From Halonotius pteroides (GTDB taxonomy: Archaea > Halobacteriota > Halobacteria > Halobacteriales > Haloferacaceae), in assembly GCF_003605635.1 (NCBI RefSeq), contig NZ_QMDW01000007.1, positions 83,272 to 147,271 on the forward strand: a DNA stretch of 64,000 nt, given 5' to 3'. Position 1 is the stretch's first letter; the number at the start of each line of letters is the position of its first letter. A program made the translations under genes and the position numbers. Positions 17,977-26,124 of the stretch are shown piece by piece. The notes under the pieces are model-generated. The model did no database searches, had not been told where the DNA came from, and saw only the letters and a list, made by a program, of their open reading frames with translations.

Positions 17977-18453
17977 CTACAGTGTGGTGAGCAACACGCC
18001 ACCCAGCAGGATGGCGATCCCGAGTACAACCTTGGTGATCGCTGTGGCTGTCTGGGGATCGGCGATGAGAAACGAGTGTGCCGGATCATCCGGGTCGTAG
18101 TAGACGGTTGTTTGGGTGCCGGGCTCGTAGTCGTTGATCGCTGTTTCGGCGGCGGCTTCCGTTCCGAACAGCTTGGCGAACCGGTGCTTCCCGGGATAGA
18201 CAGTGTTGCCGTCGCGTCGTTCTGTCGGCGTCCGGTACTCGTAGTCGACGACGGGCAGATACTCCTGTGTGCCAGCCGCCTCCTTGACCATCTGTATGTC
18301 CACCTGTTGTACGGTTCCGGTTGTCTCGACGGCCCGCCGGCTGATCGCTCGCAACCGCCGGTATCGCCGGATGCCGATCCCGGTGAGAACCACGCCACCA
18401 CCGACGGCGACGACAGCGAGTATATCAAGCAGCCCAAGCGTCGAACCGATCAT
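17977..18453 (-). CDS. DUF3592 membrane protein
   Basis: A 158-residue protein with an N-terminal helix (GLLDILAVVAVGGGVVLTGI) and a C-terminal helix (TKVVLGIAILLGGVLLTTL) flanking a soluble beta domain (ETTGTVQQVDIQM, YLPVVDYEYRTPTERRDGNT, TVYYDPDDPAHSFL). The YDPxDP motif followed by a helix is the hallmark of DUF3592. Function unknown; convergent with the PilC-like gene. Confidence 0.85.
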   Translation of the reverse strand: MIGSTLGLLDILAVVAVGGGVVLTGIGIRRYRRLRAISRRAVETTGTVQQVDIQMVKEAAGTQEYLPVVDYEYRTPTERRDGNTVYPGKHRFAKLFGTEAAAETAINDYEPGTQTTVYYDPDDPAHSFLIADPQTATAITKVVLGIAILLGGVLLTTL

Positions 18454-18554
18454 ACCATCTATCGGGTATGACGCTATTTAAAAACCCGATCGCACACCGG
18501 CTGTAGAATCAGCGAGTGGCCCCACAGCGACGGTTGCAGGTGTGGCACACGTAC

Positions 18555-18566
18555 ACTTATTTTATC
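18555..18566 (+). promoter_or_regulatory. TATA-like promoter of the archaellin-like gene
   Basis: ACTTATTTTATC is centred about 35 bases before the chosen ATG at 18596, placing the predicted transcript start just before or at the start codon. This supports the internal methionine over the frame's first ATG at 18542, which would lie upstream of the promoter. Confidence 0.5.
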
Positions 18567-18595
18567 CCAATCACAATGTTGACTTAGCGGTTACC

Positions 18596-19183
18596 ATGTT
18601 CAGCACTGGTTCGCGCGGACAAGTAGGAACAGGTACACTCATCGTCTTCATCTCGGTGGTGCTCGTCGCGGGGGCAGCCGCGGGAGTTATCACCAACACA
18701 GCGGGGTTTCTACAGTTTGACTCCACGGAGACGAGCGAGAGCAGTACAGCGGAGGTCAGCGATCGGCTTGCGGTCGCATACTCGATCGGCGTCGTCGACA
18801 GCGACAGCGCCGAGACTGAACTCCAACAGCTAGAGCTCATCGTGGGGCCAGCCCCCGATGCGACGGCGATCGATCTCGATAACACAACGGTGCAGTATCA
18901 AAGCCCTGACCGAGCGACAACGCTCGTCAGCGATGGGGCCAACGGTAGCGAACCAACGTTCCGCGTTGAGCCGCTTCAGGGTGATACCGATGATAACGTC
19001 CTCAGCGATCCGACCGACCGATCAAAGCTTGTCATCCCGCTTAATGACGAGACAACAGCGTTGGAGCCGCTTCAGCGCGGGGAGGGGGTCACGGTCACGC
19101 TGACAACCGCAAGCGGTGCCACAACGCAGGTTCAGCACACGGTTCCGCCGGTTGATCCCAATGACAGAGCCGTCAGGCTCTGA
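18596..19183 (+). CDS. archaellin/type IV pilin-like protein with class III signal peptide
   Basis: A 195-residue protein starting MFSTGSRGQVGTGTLIVFIS. The SRG|QVGTGTLIVF sequence is a class III prepilin signal cut after glycine by the archaeal prepilin peptidase, followed by a hydrophobic assembly helix ending AAGVITNTAGFLQ, characteristic of halobacterial archaellins. The rest is acidic and threonine-rich with N-glycosylation sequons (DNTT, ANGS region), and fits a surface filament subunit. It is an orphan: no arl operon adjoins it, but the PilB/PilC-type pair lies 700 bases upstream. The frame is open to 18542, but the signal peptide fixes the start. Confidence 0.85.
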   Translation: MFSTGSRGQVGTGTLIVFISVVLVAGAAAGVITNTAGFLQFDSTETSESSTAEVSDRLAVAYSIGVVDSDSAETELQQLELIVGPAPDATAIDLDNTTVQYQSPDRATTLVSDGANGSEPTFRVEPLQGDTDDNVLSDPTDRSKLVIPLNDETTALEPLQRGEGVTVTLTTASGATTQVQHTVPPVDPNDRAVRL

Positions 19184-19427
19184 GCGTGACCCCCAGTTGT
19201 CGATACATTCCCCCTATCGACGCATCAAAACCACTGCACGACGGTCAGTCGCCACCGGTATCGATCACTCACACAGAATCTGCCGTACTGCACCGATCCT
19301 GGCGTCATCGGGAACGATATATGACACACGTTTGCTACAGCGGCTATTCGACGGGAAGGTGAAATATGGCACTTTGTTTGTCATCGCTCAACGAGAGATT
19401 TACGGTCACGGCCGTTGAAGATATAGT

Positions 19428-19565
19428 ATGACATTTGGCCCACTGACAACGCTGATCAATCTCGTTGGGCCGTTTGCGATCCCTGTTGTGCTCTTTGGTG
19501 GTGGGCTCATCGGCTATCTGGTGTTGCGATGGCTGTTCCAGCGACGGGACAGCGACACGGTGTGA
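19428..19565 (+). CDS. small single-helix membrane protein
   Basis: A 45-residue ORF, MTFGPLTTLINLVGPFAIPV followed by VLFGGGLIGYLVLRWLFQRR and DSDTV. One or two hydrophobic stretches then a basic cluster. An ATATAGT sequence sits directly before the ATG, so it may be part of a promoter for a slightly longer leader or chance. It precedes aIF1A by 73 bases. Function unknown. Confidence 0.5.
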   Translation: MTFGPLTTLINLVGPFAIPVVLFGGGLIGYLVLRWLFQRRDSDTV

Positions 19566-19638
19566 GACTGTCACCAACGTGCATGCCTGCGGCGGGAAGA
19601 TGCCACGATTTAACTGGCTTCGGAGCCCCTAGAGGTGT

Positions 19639-19923
19639 GTGTCAGAAGAATCAGGGCGGAACGACCTCCGGATGCCCGACGAAAACGAGATGTTCGCGGT
19701 TGTCACCGATATGCTCGGTGGGGGCCGCGTTCGGCTGCGCTGCAACGACGGGAAAGAGCGGATGGGTCGCATCCCCGGCCGGATGCGGTTCCGCACGTGG
19801 ATCAACGAGGACGACATCGTCCTCATCGAACCGTGGGATTGGCAAGACGAGAAGGCCGACGTGGAGTGGCGATACGACAGTCAAGACGCCGACCAGCTCC
19901 GCCGCGAAGGCCACATCGACTGA
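19639..19923 (+). CDS. eif1A: translation initiation factor aIF1A
   Basis: A 94-residue S1/OB-fold protein. The core [40 protein letters not shown] and [20 protein letters not shown] are the standard aIF1A blocks; the tail ends [12 protein letters not shown]. It binds the small ribosomal subunit A site during initiation. A GTG start at 19639 is preferred; an internal ATG (MPDENE) would delete the conserved basic N-terminal tail. Haloarchaea often carry more than one aIF1A; whether this is the major copy cannot be told here. Confidence 0.93.
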   Translation: MSEESGRNDLRMPDENEMFAVVTDMLGGGRVRLRCNDGKERMGRIPGRMRFRTWINEDDIVLIEPWDWQDEKADVEWRYDSQDADQLRREGHID

Positions 19924-20100
19924 CAACCAGCGATCTTACACACCGGTATCAACCATCGCCAGCGTCGCTGAGGCGTAATCGCGGATACATCCCCGCTGAG
20001 AAGCGACGGAATGAGTGCTCTATCACATGCCTGTGGTTTTGCCCCCGATTGTGGTTTTTTCATTGATTCGTTACCCCTGTAGTGACGATTACTAGAGGGT

Positions 20101-20112
20101 GAGGCTTATATC
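20101..20112 (+). promoter_or_regulatory. TATA-like promoter of the histidine kinase gene
   Basis: GAGGCTTATATCAG lies 110 bases before the chosen ATG (20222). It would place the transcript start near 20135 and so excludes the frame's first ATG at 20099. The rest of 19924-20221 has a T6 run (20055-20060), a possible terminator of aIF1A, and no gene. Confidence 0.5.
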
Positions 20113-20221
20113 AGGGAATAACCACGACGAGGTATGCACGTGTTCACCCCACCGTCAAATACCATGCATGCTGGATTGCAGCCACACCAACCCCCAGTTG
20201 ACGAGCAGCGTCGCTAAGGGG

Positions 20222-21250
20222 ATGGACGAGTCCACCGACGTACCTGAGTCGACACCGATCCCCCCGGATGCCCTCCCAGTTCCGGTCGTTGGCATCGACC
20301 ACAAAGACGCCGAGGCCATCATCACGAGCGAAAACGACGCCTTTGAGGCGACGTTTGGCGATGCCGTCGGCACACCAGCCACCGCGTGGGTTGACAGCCA
20401 CGTCGCGCCGACAGCGGCTGACACCACAGCGGCTGTAGCTGTCCTCCGGGGCGACCGCGCCAGCGATACCACCCTCAGGCTAACATCGTCTGTCGAAGCT
20501 GAGCCAACCTGCTACCGACTCCAGCCGATTGCAGTGTCGGCCGACCGGCCGGTGTACACGCTGTTGACCCCGGCTGACTCAGCATGTACCGTCGAGGTTG
20601 ATCGGCTGGCCAGCGTCATCAGCCACGACCTCCGAAACCCGCTGGATGTCGCCGCCGCCCACCTCCAGGCCGCCCGTGAGACGGGTGATCCCGAACACTT
20701 CGAGCAGCTGACCGCGGCCCACGACCGGATGGAACGCATCATTCAGGATGTGCTCACGCTCGCTCGCGGCGAGGACGCAGTTACCTCGGTTGCTGGGATC
20801 GACCTCGGGGCTGTTGCTGCCGACGCGTGGGCAACCGTTGATACCGAGACCACGTCGTTGTCGGTCGCCGACGATCTGCCGACGCTTGCGGCCGACCGCG
20901 ACCGCCTCCAACGACTGTTTGAAAATCTGTTTCGAAACAGTGTCGAACACGGTTCAACGAGCACTCGATCGCAGTCTACCGATGCTACCAACGAGACCCT
21001 TACCGTCACCGTCGGCCGCGACGGCAACGGCTTCTTCGTTGCCGACGATGGAGCCGGGATTCCGGTCGCCGACCGCGAGCAGGTCTTTGAGTCCGGCTAC
21101 GTTCGCGACGATAGCGGCCACACGACGGGGTTGGGGTTGACGATCGTCGAGGAGATCGCTGAGGCCCACGAGTGGGAGATCTCTCTGACCGACAGCGACG
21201 CCGGCGGTGCACGCTTCGAGTTCCATCCATGTGAGTCGTCAACCACATGA
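20222..21250 (+). CDS. sensor histidine kinase (soluble, PAS-like input)
   Basis: A 342-residue kinase with no membrane helix. The N-terminal 115 residues form a degenerate PAS-like sensor (VPVVGIDHKDAEAIITSEND). The dimerisation/phosphoacceptor motif is LASVISHDLRNPLDVAAAHL (His near residue 132). The ATPase domain has N box LFENLFRNSVEHG, G1 VADDGAGIPVADRE and G2 TTGLGLTIVEEIAEAHEWE. ISHDLRNPL and SVEHG are typical for haloarchaeal kinases. The Bat-like regulator begins 36 bases downstream, and a HalX regulator follows convergently, so they may form one pathway; this pairing is inferred. Confidence 0.9.
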   Translation: MDESTDVPESTPIPPDALPVPVVGIDHKDAEAIITSENDAFEATFGDAVGTPATAWVDSHVAPTAADTTAAVAVLRGDRASDTTLRLTSSVEAEPTCYRLQPIAVSADRPVYTLLTPADSACTVEVDRLASVISHDLRNPLDVAAAHLQAARETGDPEHFEQLTAAHDRMERIIQDVLTLARGEDAVTSVAGIDLGAVAADAWATVDTETTSLSVADDLPTLAADRDRLQRLFENLFRNSVEHGSTSTRSQSTDATNETLTVTVGRDGNGFFVADDGAGIPVADREQVFESGYVRDDSGHTTGLGLTIVEEIAEAHEWEISLTDSDAGGARFEFHPCESSTT

Positions 21251-21286
21251 GCCCACACGTTGTACAGCCGACAACCCCCCGTCCGC

Positions 21287-22936
21287 ATGAATGAGGCATT
21301 GGCGACCGCCCCGGTCGGTGTGATCGAGGCGACACGTGACGGCGAGATTACCGCGATCAACGAGCGGGCAGCAACGCTGACCGAAACCGAGCCTGATGCC
21401 GTCGTCGGCGAGTCGCTGTCGGCCGGATTTCCGACCGCTGCCACCGACCATCTCGGTGATGTGGTCGACGACGAGCCAACGGCGACCGCCTTCGAGGAGT
21501 ATTACCCCCGTATCGATCGCTGGCTCGCTGTCGACGTACAGGTCGACGATGGCCTCCGGCTGTTTCTGCGTGAGACCACCGAGACCCACGAGCTCAAACG
21601 GCGTGTCGACCGCCTCGACCGCCGGCTCGATCGCGTCCAGCGAATCGACGCGCTGATCGTCCGTGTGCTCCAGCAGGTGCTTGGCGCGGCTGACCGCGAG
21701 GAGATCGCCACATCCGTCTGTGACCACCTTGGCGGGGCCGACCGCTACGATTTCGTCTGGGTTGGCGACCGAGAGTTCCAAACCGATAGCCTTCGGGTTG
21801 TTGCCGCCGCGGGAACCGCCCCGGAGCTCCGCGACCGGATCGATACCGCTCTCGGCGAGCCGGACAGCCTGCCGGGGCAACGCGCCGTCGACGCCGGCGA
21901 GACGCAGGTGATCGACGCCTTCGCCGATGACACGTCGGTTCCGCGAGCGGTTCGGCAGGCGGCGTTCGCCAGCGGCTTGCAGTCCTGTCTGGCGGTGCCG
22001 CTGCAGTATCAGGAGACGGTCTACGGCGTCGTCTCGGTGTATGCCAGCCAGGTCGATGGGTTCAGCGAGCAGGAGCGCGCCGGCCTCGAAACGCTCGGCC
22101 GTGCCGCTGGCTTTGCGATCCGTGCGATCCGACAGGAGGATCTGCTCGTCGCTGACACCGTCACCGAGGTGACGCTCTCGGTCTCCGGTGGCTCGATCCC
22201 GCTCAATCAGGCCGCTGCCGCGACCGACACAACGTTCTCGCTGGTGGGGGCTGTCCCCCGCGGCGACGGCCCGGTTGTGTGTTATGTTGCGCCGGATGAT
22301 ACCGTCGCCAACGCTGCGGCCAGCGACGATGCTGACACAACCGCCGACGATTCGGCCCCTACCGACGGCGAACCCGTCGCCGGCGATGAGCCACTCACAC
22401 CGGAGCTGATCGAACGGACGCTTCACGACCACGAGCAGGTCGTGGCTGTGTCATGGATCCGTATCGGCGACGACCCGCTCGTACAGGTCACGGTCGACGG
22501 CAAGACACCGGTGACCGCGCTCACCTCGTGGGGGGCGTCGATCCGGTCGGCAACCTATCGCGGTGGGTCGACACGGATCATCGCCGACGCGCCGCCGGCA
22601 GAGAGTGTCCGACAGCTGATCGAAACCGTCGACGAGACGGTCGCCGAGACCGACCTCCTCGCAAAGGAGGCAACCACACCCAGCCAAGAGCCGGTCGCAG
22701 CGTTCCAAAACGAGCTGGCTGAGCGGCTGACCGACCGTCAACAGGCCGTCCTCCGGGCAGCCTACCTGGCCGACTACTTTGAATCACCGCGCGGCAGTAC
22801 CGCCGCTGAAGTCGCCGACAGCCTCGATATCGCGGGGCCGACGCTGTTGTACCATCTTCGGCGTGCCGAGCGAAAGCTGGTGGCGGCGTTTCTGGCAGCC
22901 GATCCGACGACCCCGGCCGGCGACACCGATCAGTAG
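21287..22936 (+). CDS. Bat-type regulator (PAS, GAF, HTH_10)
   Basis: A 549-residue haloarchaeal regulator in the bacterio-opsin activator style. It has an N-terminal PAS-like domain (LATAPVGVIEATRDGEITAI), a coiled-coil-like linker (RRVDRLDRRLDRVQRIDAL), a GAF domain (about 125-285, ending FSEQERAGLETLGRAAGFAI), the BAT-specific region, and a C-terminal HTH_10 domain: LTDRQQAVLRAAYLADYFES then STAAEVADSLDIAGPTLLYH. The frame begins nine codons upstream (21260). Probably senses a redox or light-linked small-molecule signal and binds DNA; the target is unknown. Its 3' end overlaps the convergent response regulator by 7 bases. Confidence 0.88.
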   Translation: MNEALATAPVGVIEATRDGEITAINERAATLTETEPDAVVGESLSAGFPTAATDHLGDVVDDEPTATAFEEYYPRIDRWLAVDVQVDDGLRLFLRETTETHELKRRVDRLDRRLDRVQRIDALIVRVLQQVLGAADREEIATSVCDHLGGADRYDFVWVGDREFQTDSLRVVAAAGTAPELRDRIDTALGEPDSLPGQRAVDAGETQVIDAFADDTSVPRAVRQAAFASGLQSCLAVPLQYQETVYGVVSVYASQVDGFSEQERAGLETLGRAAGFAIRAIRQEDLLVADTVTEVTLSVSGGSIPLNQAAAATDTTFSLVGAVPRGDGPVVCYVAPDDTVANAAASDDADTTADDSAPTDGEPVAGDEPLTPELIERTLHDHEQVVAVSWIRIGDDPLVQVTVDGKTPVTALTSWGASIRSATYRGGSTRIIADAPPAESVRQLIETVDETVAETDLLAKEATTPSQEPVAAFQNELAERLTDRQQAVLRAAYLADYFESPRGSTAAEVADSLDIAGPTLLYHLRRAERKLVAAFLAADPTTPAGDTDQ

Positions 22937-23511
22937 CCTTCCCTGTCGATTCCGTCAAACGTTGACAGCAGTGTGTCAGCCTCGGGAAGGAGGTCACGAA
23001 CACGCTGTTTTGCCGTTTCGAGATCGGCTTCGATCGCGGCGAGTCGCTCGTCGGCGTCGGTGGCTGCGGTGGCGTCGGCGGCAAGGACAGCCCGGGTTGA
23101 TTCACGCCGGAAATACTCACCGAGGAGCTCGTAGGCCAGTACCTGACACTGTTGATCGACAGCCGCATACAGATCCGGGCGGTCGACCGGCTTCGAGAGA
23201 TAGTCGTCGAACGGCATCTCAACGATGCCGAGGTCGGGGTCGATGGCGGTCACCATGATCACCCGCGTCGTCAGGTCGCGCTCACGGAGCTCGTCGAGCA
23301 CCGCATCGCCGGATAGCCCCGGCATGTGGCGATCCAAGAGCACGACATCCGGTGGGCGGCCCTCAGCAACAATCGCCAGCGCTTCCTCGCCGCCGTAGGC
23401 GACGGTCACGTCGGCGACATCCTGCAGGCGTAACGCGTAGGCGTCGGCAACCTGCTTTTCATCGTCGACCATGAGCACCCGTGGTTCGTCGACGTGGAGG
23501 CCCTCACCCAT
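22930..23511 (-). CDS. response regulator with HalX domain
   Basis: A 193-residue protein with an intact receiver domain: acidic pair in VLMVDDEKQVADAY, phosphoacceptor Asp in DVVLLDRHMPGLSGD, conserved Thr in VIMVTAID and Lys in DYLSKPVDRPDL. The C-terminal HalX domain (about 120-190, QCQVLAYELLGEYFRRESTR, then LETAKQRVRDLLPEADTLLS) is a helical module restricted to haloarchaea with no known DNA-binding part. Start chosen at MGEGLHVDEPRV; the frame opens seven codons earlier. It probably receives phosphate from the kinase at 20222, although they face each other across the Bat gene. Confidence 0.88.
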   Translation of the reverse strand: MGEGLHVDEPRVLMVDDEKQVADAYALRLQDVADVTVAYGGEEALAIVAEGRPPDVVLLDRHMPGLSGDAVLDELRERDLTTRVIMVTAIDPDLGIVEMPFDDYLSKPVDRPDLYAAVDQQCQVLAYELLGEYFRRESTRAVLAADATAATDADERLAAIEADLETAKQRVRDLLPEADTLLSTFDGIDREGY

Positions 23512-23639
23512 TGATAGATAGTGAGGCGGCACCGTACTAATACCCGGTGGACGGTGACACCGATATACTGTGGTGTTGTCACCAATCGAGTGACGATAGC
23601 TAGAGCAACGTGTACAGAATGGTTGTGACTGGTAGCTAG

Positions 23640-23663
23640 CCGCTATAGCTGGCTGTCACTCCA
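23640..23663 (+). promoter_or_regulatory. promoter with TATAGCT/TGTCAC motif, copy 1
   Basis: CGCTATAGCTGGCTGTCACT lies about 30 bases before the first winged-helix gene. The same order of elements (TATAGCT, then TGTCAC 4-6 bases on) recurs at 24130-24153 before the paralogue. The copy is flanked by further TAGCTAG sequences (23596-23603, 23633-23640). Confidence 0.45.
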
Positions 23664-23677
23664 ACAGGTAGGTATCG

Positions 23678-24046
23678 ATGTCAACGACCCAGCAATCTCA
23701 CCGTGGCGTGGTTCAGTCAGCCGCGGCCACCACCGAGAAAACGCGGCGAGCAGCTACTGCTGTTGAGACGGATGCCGTGCTTGAGCTGTTGAGCGACGAG
23801 TACGCCCGTCAGGTGCTCGAATCGTTGTGTGACCGACCCGCTACAGCACCCGCGCTTGTGGAGTCGATGGCGGCCTCACGGGCGACGGTCTACCGCCGAC
23901 TCAACGACCTCGAAGCCGCCGGCCTTATTGCACCTGCTGTCGCCGTCGATCCCGACGGTCACCACCGCAAACGCTATCATCTCATCGTCGATGACCTCCA
24001 ACTCCAGTTCGGGGCCGACGGCATCGAGATCACCCTCGTCGACTAA
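23678..24046 (+). CDS. winged-helix regulator, paralogue 1
   Basis: A 122-residue ArsR/MarR-like DNA-binding protein. Core: VLELLSDEYARQVLESLCDR then the recognition helix SRATVYRRLNDLEAAGLI and wing VAVDPDGHHRKRYHL. A short C-terminal strand pair (LQLQFGADGIEITLVD) may dimerise. Residues 1-28 are basic and disordered. It closely resembles the next gene in the core, pointing to tandem duplication. Targets unknown; the shared upstream motif suggests autoregulation or cross-regulation. Confidence 0.82.
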   Translation: MSTTQQSHRGVVQSAAATTEKTRRAATAVETDAVLELLSDEYARQVLESLCDRPATAPALVESMAASRATVYRRLNDLEAAGLIAPAVAVDPDGHHRKRYHLIVDDLQLQFGADGIEITLVD

Positions 24047-24129
24047 CTCCAGCGGGTAATATCGACTGCGTCGTCGCCTGTCATCGTCGCCGACTTCGTT
24101 GCTACCATCGTTGCTGCATAGAAGTTGAA

Positions 24130-24153
24130 CGCTCTGTATAGCTAGTGTCACAT
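24130..24153 (+). promoter_or_regulatory. promoter with TATAGCT/TGTCAC motif, copy 2
   Basis: CTGTATAGCTAGTGTCACAT, similar to the element before the first winged-helix gene at 23640. A TATA at 24134-24139 predicts transcription near 24165, upstream of both candidate starts (24189, 24219). Confidence 0.45.
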
Positions 24154-24218
24154 TTGCTGTGGGGTTGTAGATAGAAGCCCCATGACGGATGTCCCGGGCG
24201 TTCGATAATACTACCACG

Positions 24219-24611
24219 ATGGTGACCTCACCCCCAACGCTGCCGCCGTCTCAGGAGTCAGCAGCCGATGACCGCTCGGTCGACACCGAGCAGTTGCTCA
24301 CGTTGCTTGGCGATGAGTATTCCCGCGCGATCATCGACGCCCTCGGTACCGAATCGCTGCCAGCCCGCGAGATCGCCGCCCGCACCGATATCTCCCGACC
24401 GACCGTCTACCGGCGTCTTGATCGCCTGAAAGACGCTGGGGTGGTCGAACCAACGATGACGGTCGATCCCGACGGTCACCACCGGCAGGCGTTTGCGGTC
24501 GTGATCGATGGGGTTGAACTCAGTCTTGGTGACACAGCAGCAACACCGGCTGCGTCGAGCACAGACACAGCATCACCGATCACGCTGTCAGTGCGGTCAG
24601 ACTCGACCTGA
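24219..24611 (+). CDS. winged-helix regulator, paralogue 2
   Basis: A 130-residue winged-helix protein (140 if the ATG at 24189 is used). Core LLTLLGDEYSRAIIDALGTE, IAARTDISRPTVYRRLDRLK and the wing TMTVDPDGHHRQAFAVVID match the preceding gene block by block; the tail after residue 105 is threonine/serine-rich and unique. The internal start MVTSPPTLPP is preferred because residues 1-10 of the longer form (MSRAFDNTTT) are not shared with the paralogue. Probably a sequence-specific DNA-binding regulator; ligand and targets unknown. Confidence 0.8.
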   Translation: MVTSPPTLPPSQESAADDRSVDTEQLLTLLGDEYSRAIIDALGTESLPAREIAARTDISRPTVYRRLDRLKDAGVVEPTMTVDPDGHHRQAFAVVIDGVELSLGDTAATPAASSTDTASPITLSVRSDST

Positions 24612-24676
24612 CGCCTCGCTGTGGCTGCGCGACTGCGAACAGAATTGATTTGTGACCCCTGACAGATCGTACGATC

Positions 24677-25333
24677 ATGCCCTCCATGAACGACAGTGGT
24701 GATGCCACCAAGACACTCGATACCGTTGTCACACGCTACCGACGAGCCGAACGCGCAGCGAGTTGGGCGACAGCCCTCTTCGCCGGCCTTGTCGCTGCCG
24801 GACTGATACTCTTTTTGCCGTTGTGGCAGGGGCTTCTCGGCGCGGTGGCCGTCCTTGCCGTCTTTCGGGTGCCGTTGTTCACCACCGGCGGCACCGCACG
24901 CCTCCGGACGACGGCGACGCCGACCGCTGTCCGAGACGCGTTCAGTGGCTCCCACCCGCCGGTGCTTATCCTGCAGTGGGCGATCGCTGAGGAGCGTACC
25001 GCCACCACGGACGGTGCCACATTCGAGCTCAGCTATCTCCTCGGATTGCGGTCGATCACGATGTCGACAACGGTGGCGGAGACACCGGCTGCCGAAACCG
25101 ATTTTGCACTTCGGGTAACTGCCGGCGACAAGCCGTGGGGCACCTACGGCGTCACACTGACCGACCAGGGCGATGAGACGCTCATCGAGATCGATGTCCG
25201 GAGCGATCGGCGGTTCGGCCTCCGTGGTCTCCCCTCGTGGCTGATCGCCCAGCGATATTACGATGCCGCCCTCGCCGCGCACGGATACACTGTCTGTGCC
25301 CGTGATCGATCGCTCTCACTTCGTCGTCGTTGA
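24677..25333 (+). CDS. two-helix membrane protein of unknown function
   Basis: A 218-residue haloarchaeal protein. Residues about 30-68 contain two close hydrophobic helices (ASWATALFAGLVAAGLILFL and GLLGAVAVLAVFRVPLF), followed by a soluble beta-rich domain of about 150 residues (ISMTVAETPAAET-like strands, WGTYGVTLTDQGDETLIEID). The soluble part resembles lipocalin- or SRPBCC-style strand/helix alternation only in outline; I cannot assign it. Alternative start at MNDSG three codons later. Confidence 0.7.
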   Translation: MPSMNDSGDATKTLDTVVTRYRRAERAASWATALFAGLVAAGLILFLPLWQGLLGAVAVLAVFRVPLFTTGGTARLRTTATPTAVRDAFSGSHPPVLILQWAIAEERTATTDGATFELSYLLGLRSITMSTTVAETPAAETDFALRVTAGDKPWGTYGVTLTDQGDETLIEIDVRSDRRFGLRGLPSWLIAQRYYDAALAAHGYTVCARDRSLSLRRR

Positions 25334-25389
25334 GCGCAGCAAAACGAGCCGATCGCACCCTCAACACAGTTTACCCTGTCGCATCCGCC

Positions 25390-26124
25390 TCAGTTCTCGT
25401 CGTCTTCGACCGCATCGTCGTCGCCGTAGCGATCTCCGTCGTCGACGGCTTCCGGCTCCTCGGGCTCGTGGGCGTCAGCCTCCCCGTAGGATGAGCGGGC
25501 GGCGATAACCGAGGCCTCCTCTGACCATCGGGGTTCGATCTCGCCGTACAGCGACTCCGGCGTTGTTTCGGCGTGATCCTCGAAGGGCGTGGCCGCATCT
25601 TGGCCGTACACATCGCCGGATTCGACGGCTTCGGGTTCCGGCGGTTCGTAGGCGACCCCATCGCCGTACCCTAGAGCCGCGCTGTCGGTATCGGCTGCGG
25701 TCACCTCCTCCGGGAGGTGAACAACAGTCTTCGGTGGCTTGGCGTCACCGGGTTCCAGTGTGGTCGTTTTGCCATCCGCAAACTCGATGACGACTGTCGG
25801 CGGCGTGAGCCACGCCTCCAGCGCGTCGGCGATGCCGCCGGCGTAGGCGTAGGCGGTTTCGATGCTTTCGCCGTCGGCCAGCGAGATCGTCAGCTCGAGT
25901 TCGTCGTCTCGCGCTGTCCAGTGGTCGGCCGTCTCGGCGTCGAACTCAATGAGAGCGCCATCAGCATCCGCCGGAATCGACTCGGTGACAGTGACCTCCG
26001 TGGCGTCGGGTTCAAACTGTTCGATGATGATCACGATCGCCGGCTCCGGGTAGGCGGCGTCCTGGTATGATTTATGTACTGTTATCCCGCCGCCGGAGAG
26101 CACAATCGGGTCTGCGTCGGTCAT
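25390..26124 (-). CDS. acidic protein with repeated YGD/E motifs
   Basis: A 244-residue soluble protein, highly acidic (ending DAVEDDEN). The N-terminal 130 residues look like two beta-sandwich halves (ITVHKSYQDAAYPEPAIVII, VTVTESIPADADGALIEFDA). The C-terminal half carries an imperfect repeat: YGDGVAYEPPEPEAVESGDV (about 152-171) and YGEADAHEPEEPEAVDDGDR (about 213-232), each ending in YGxD. Proline/glutamate-rich repeats suggest a flexible, possibly protein-binding tail. Not a family I can name. Confidence 0.72.
   Translation of the reverse strand: MTDADPIVLSGGGITVHKSYQDAAYPEPAIVIIIEQFEPDATEVTVTESIPADADGALIEFDAETADHWTARDDELELTISLADGESIETAYAYAGGIADALEAWLTPPTVVIEFADGKTTTLEPGDAKPPKTVVHLPEEVTAADTDSAALGYGDGVAYEPPEPEAVESGDVYGQDAATPFEDHAETTPESLYGEIEPRWSEEASVIAARSSYGEADAHEPEEPEAVDDGDRYGDDDAVEDDEN

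Noticed and set aside
19428..19923. aIF1A as part of an operon with the small membrane ORF
   Set aside because: Gap of 73 bases and unrelated function; not enough to support co-transcription.
21239..22432. Minus-strand frame of 397 codons opposite the Bat-like gene
   Set aside because: Shadow of a high-GC gene: basic/arginine-rich composition, while the plus strand has clear GAF and HTH motifs.
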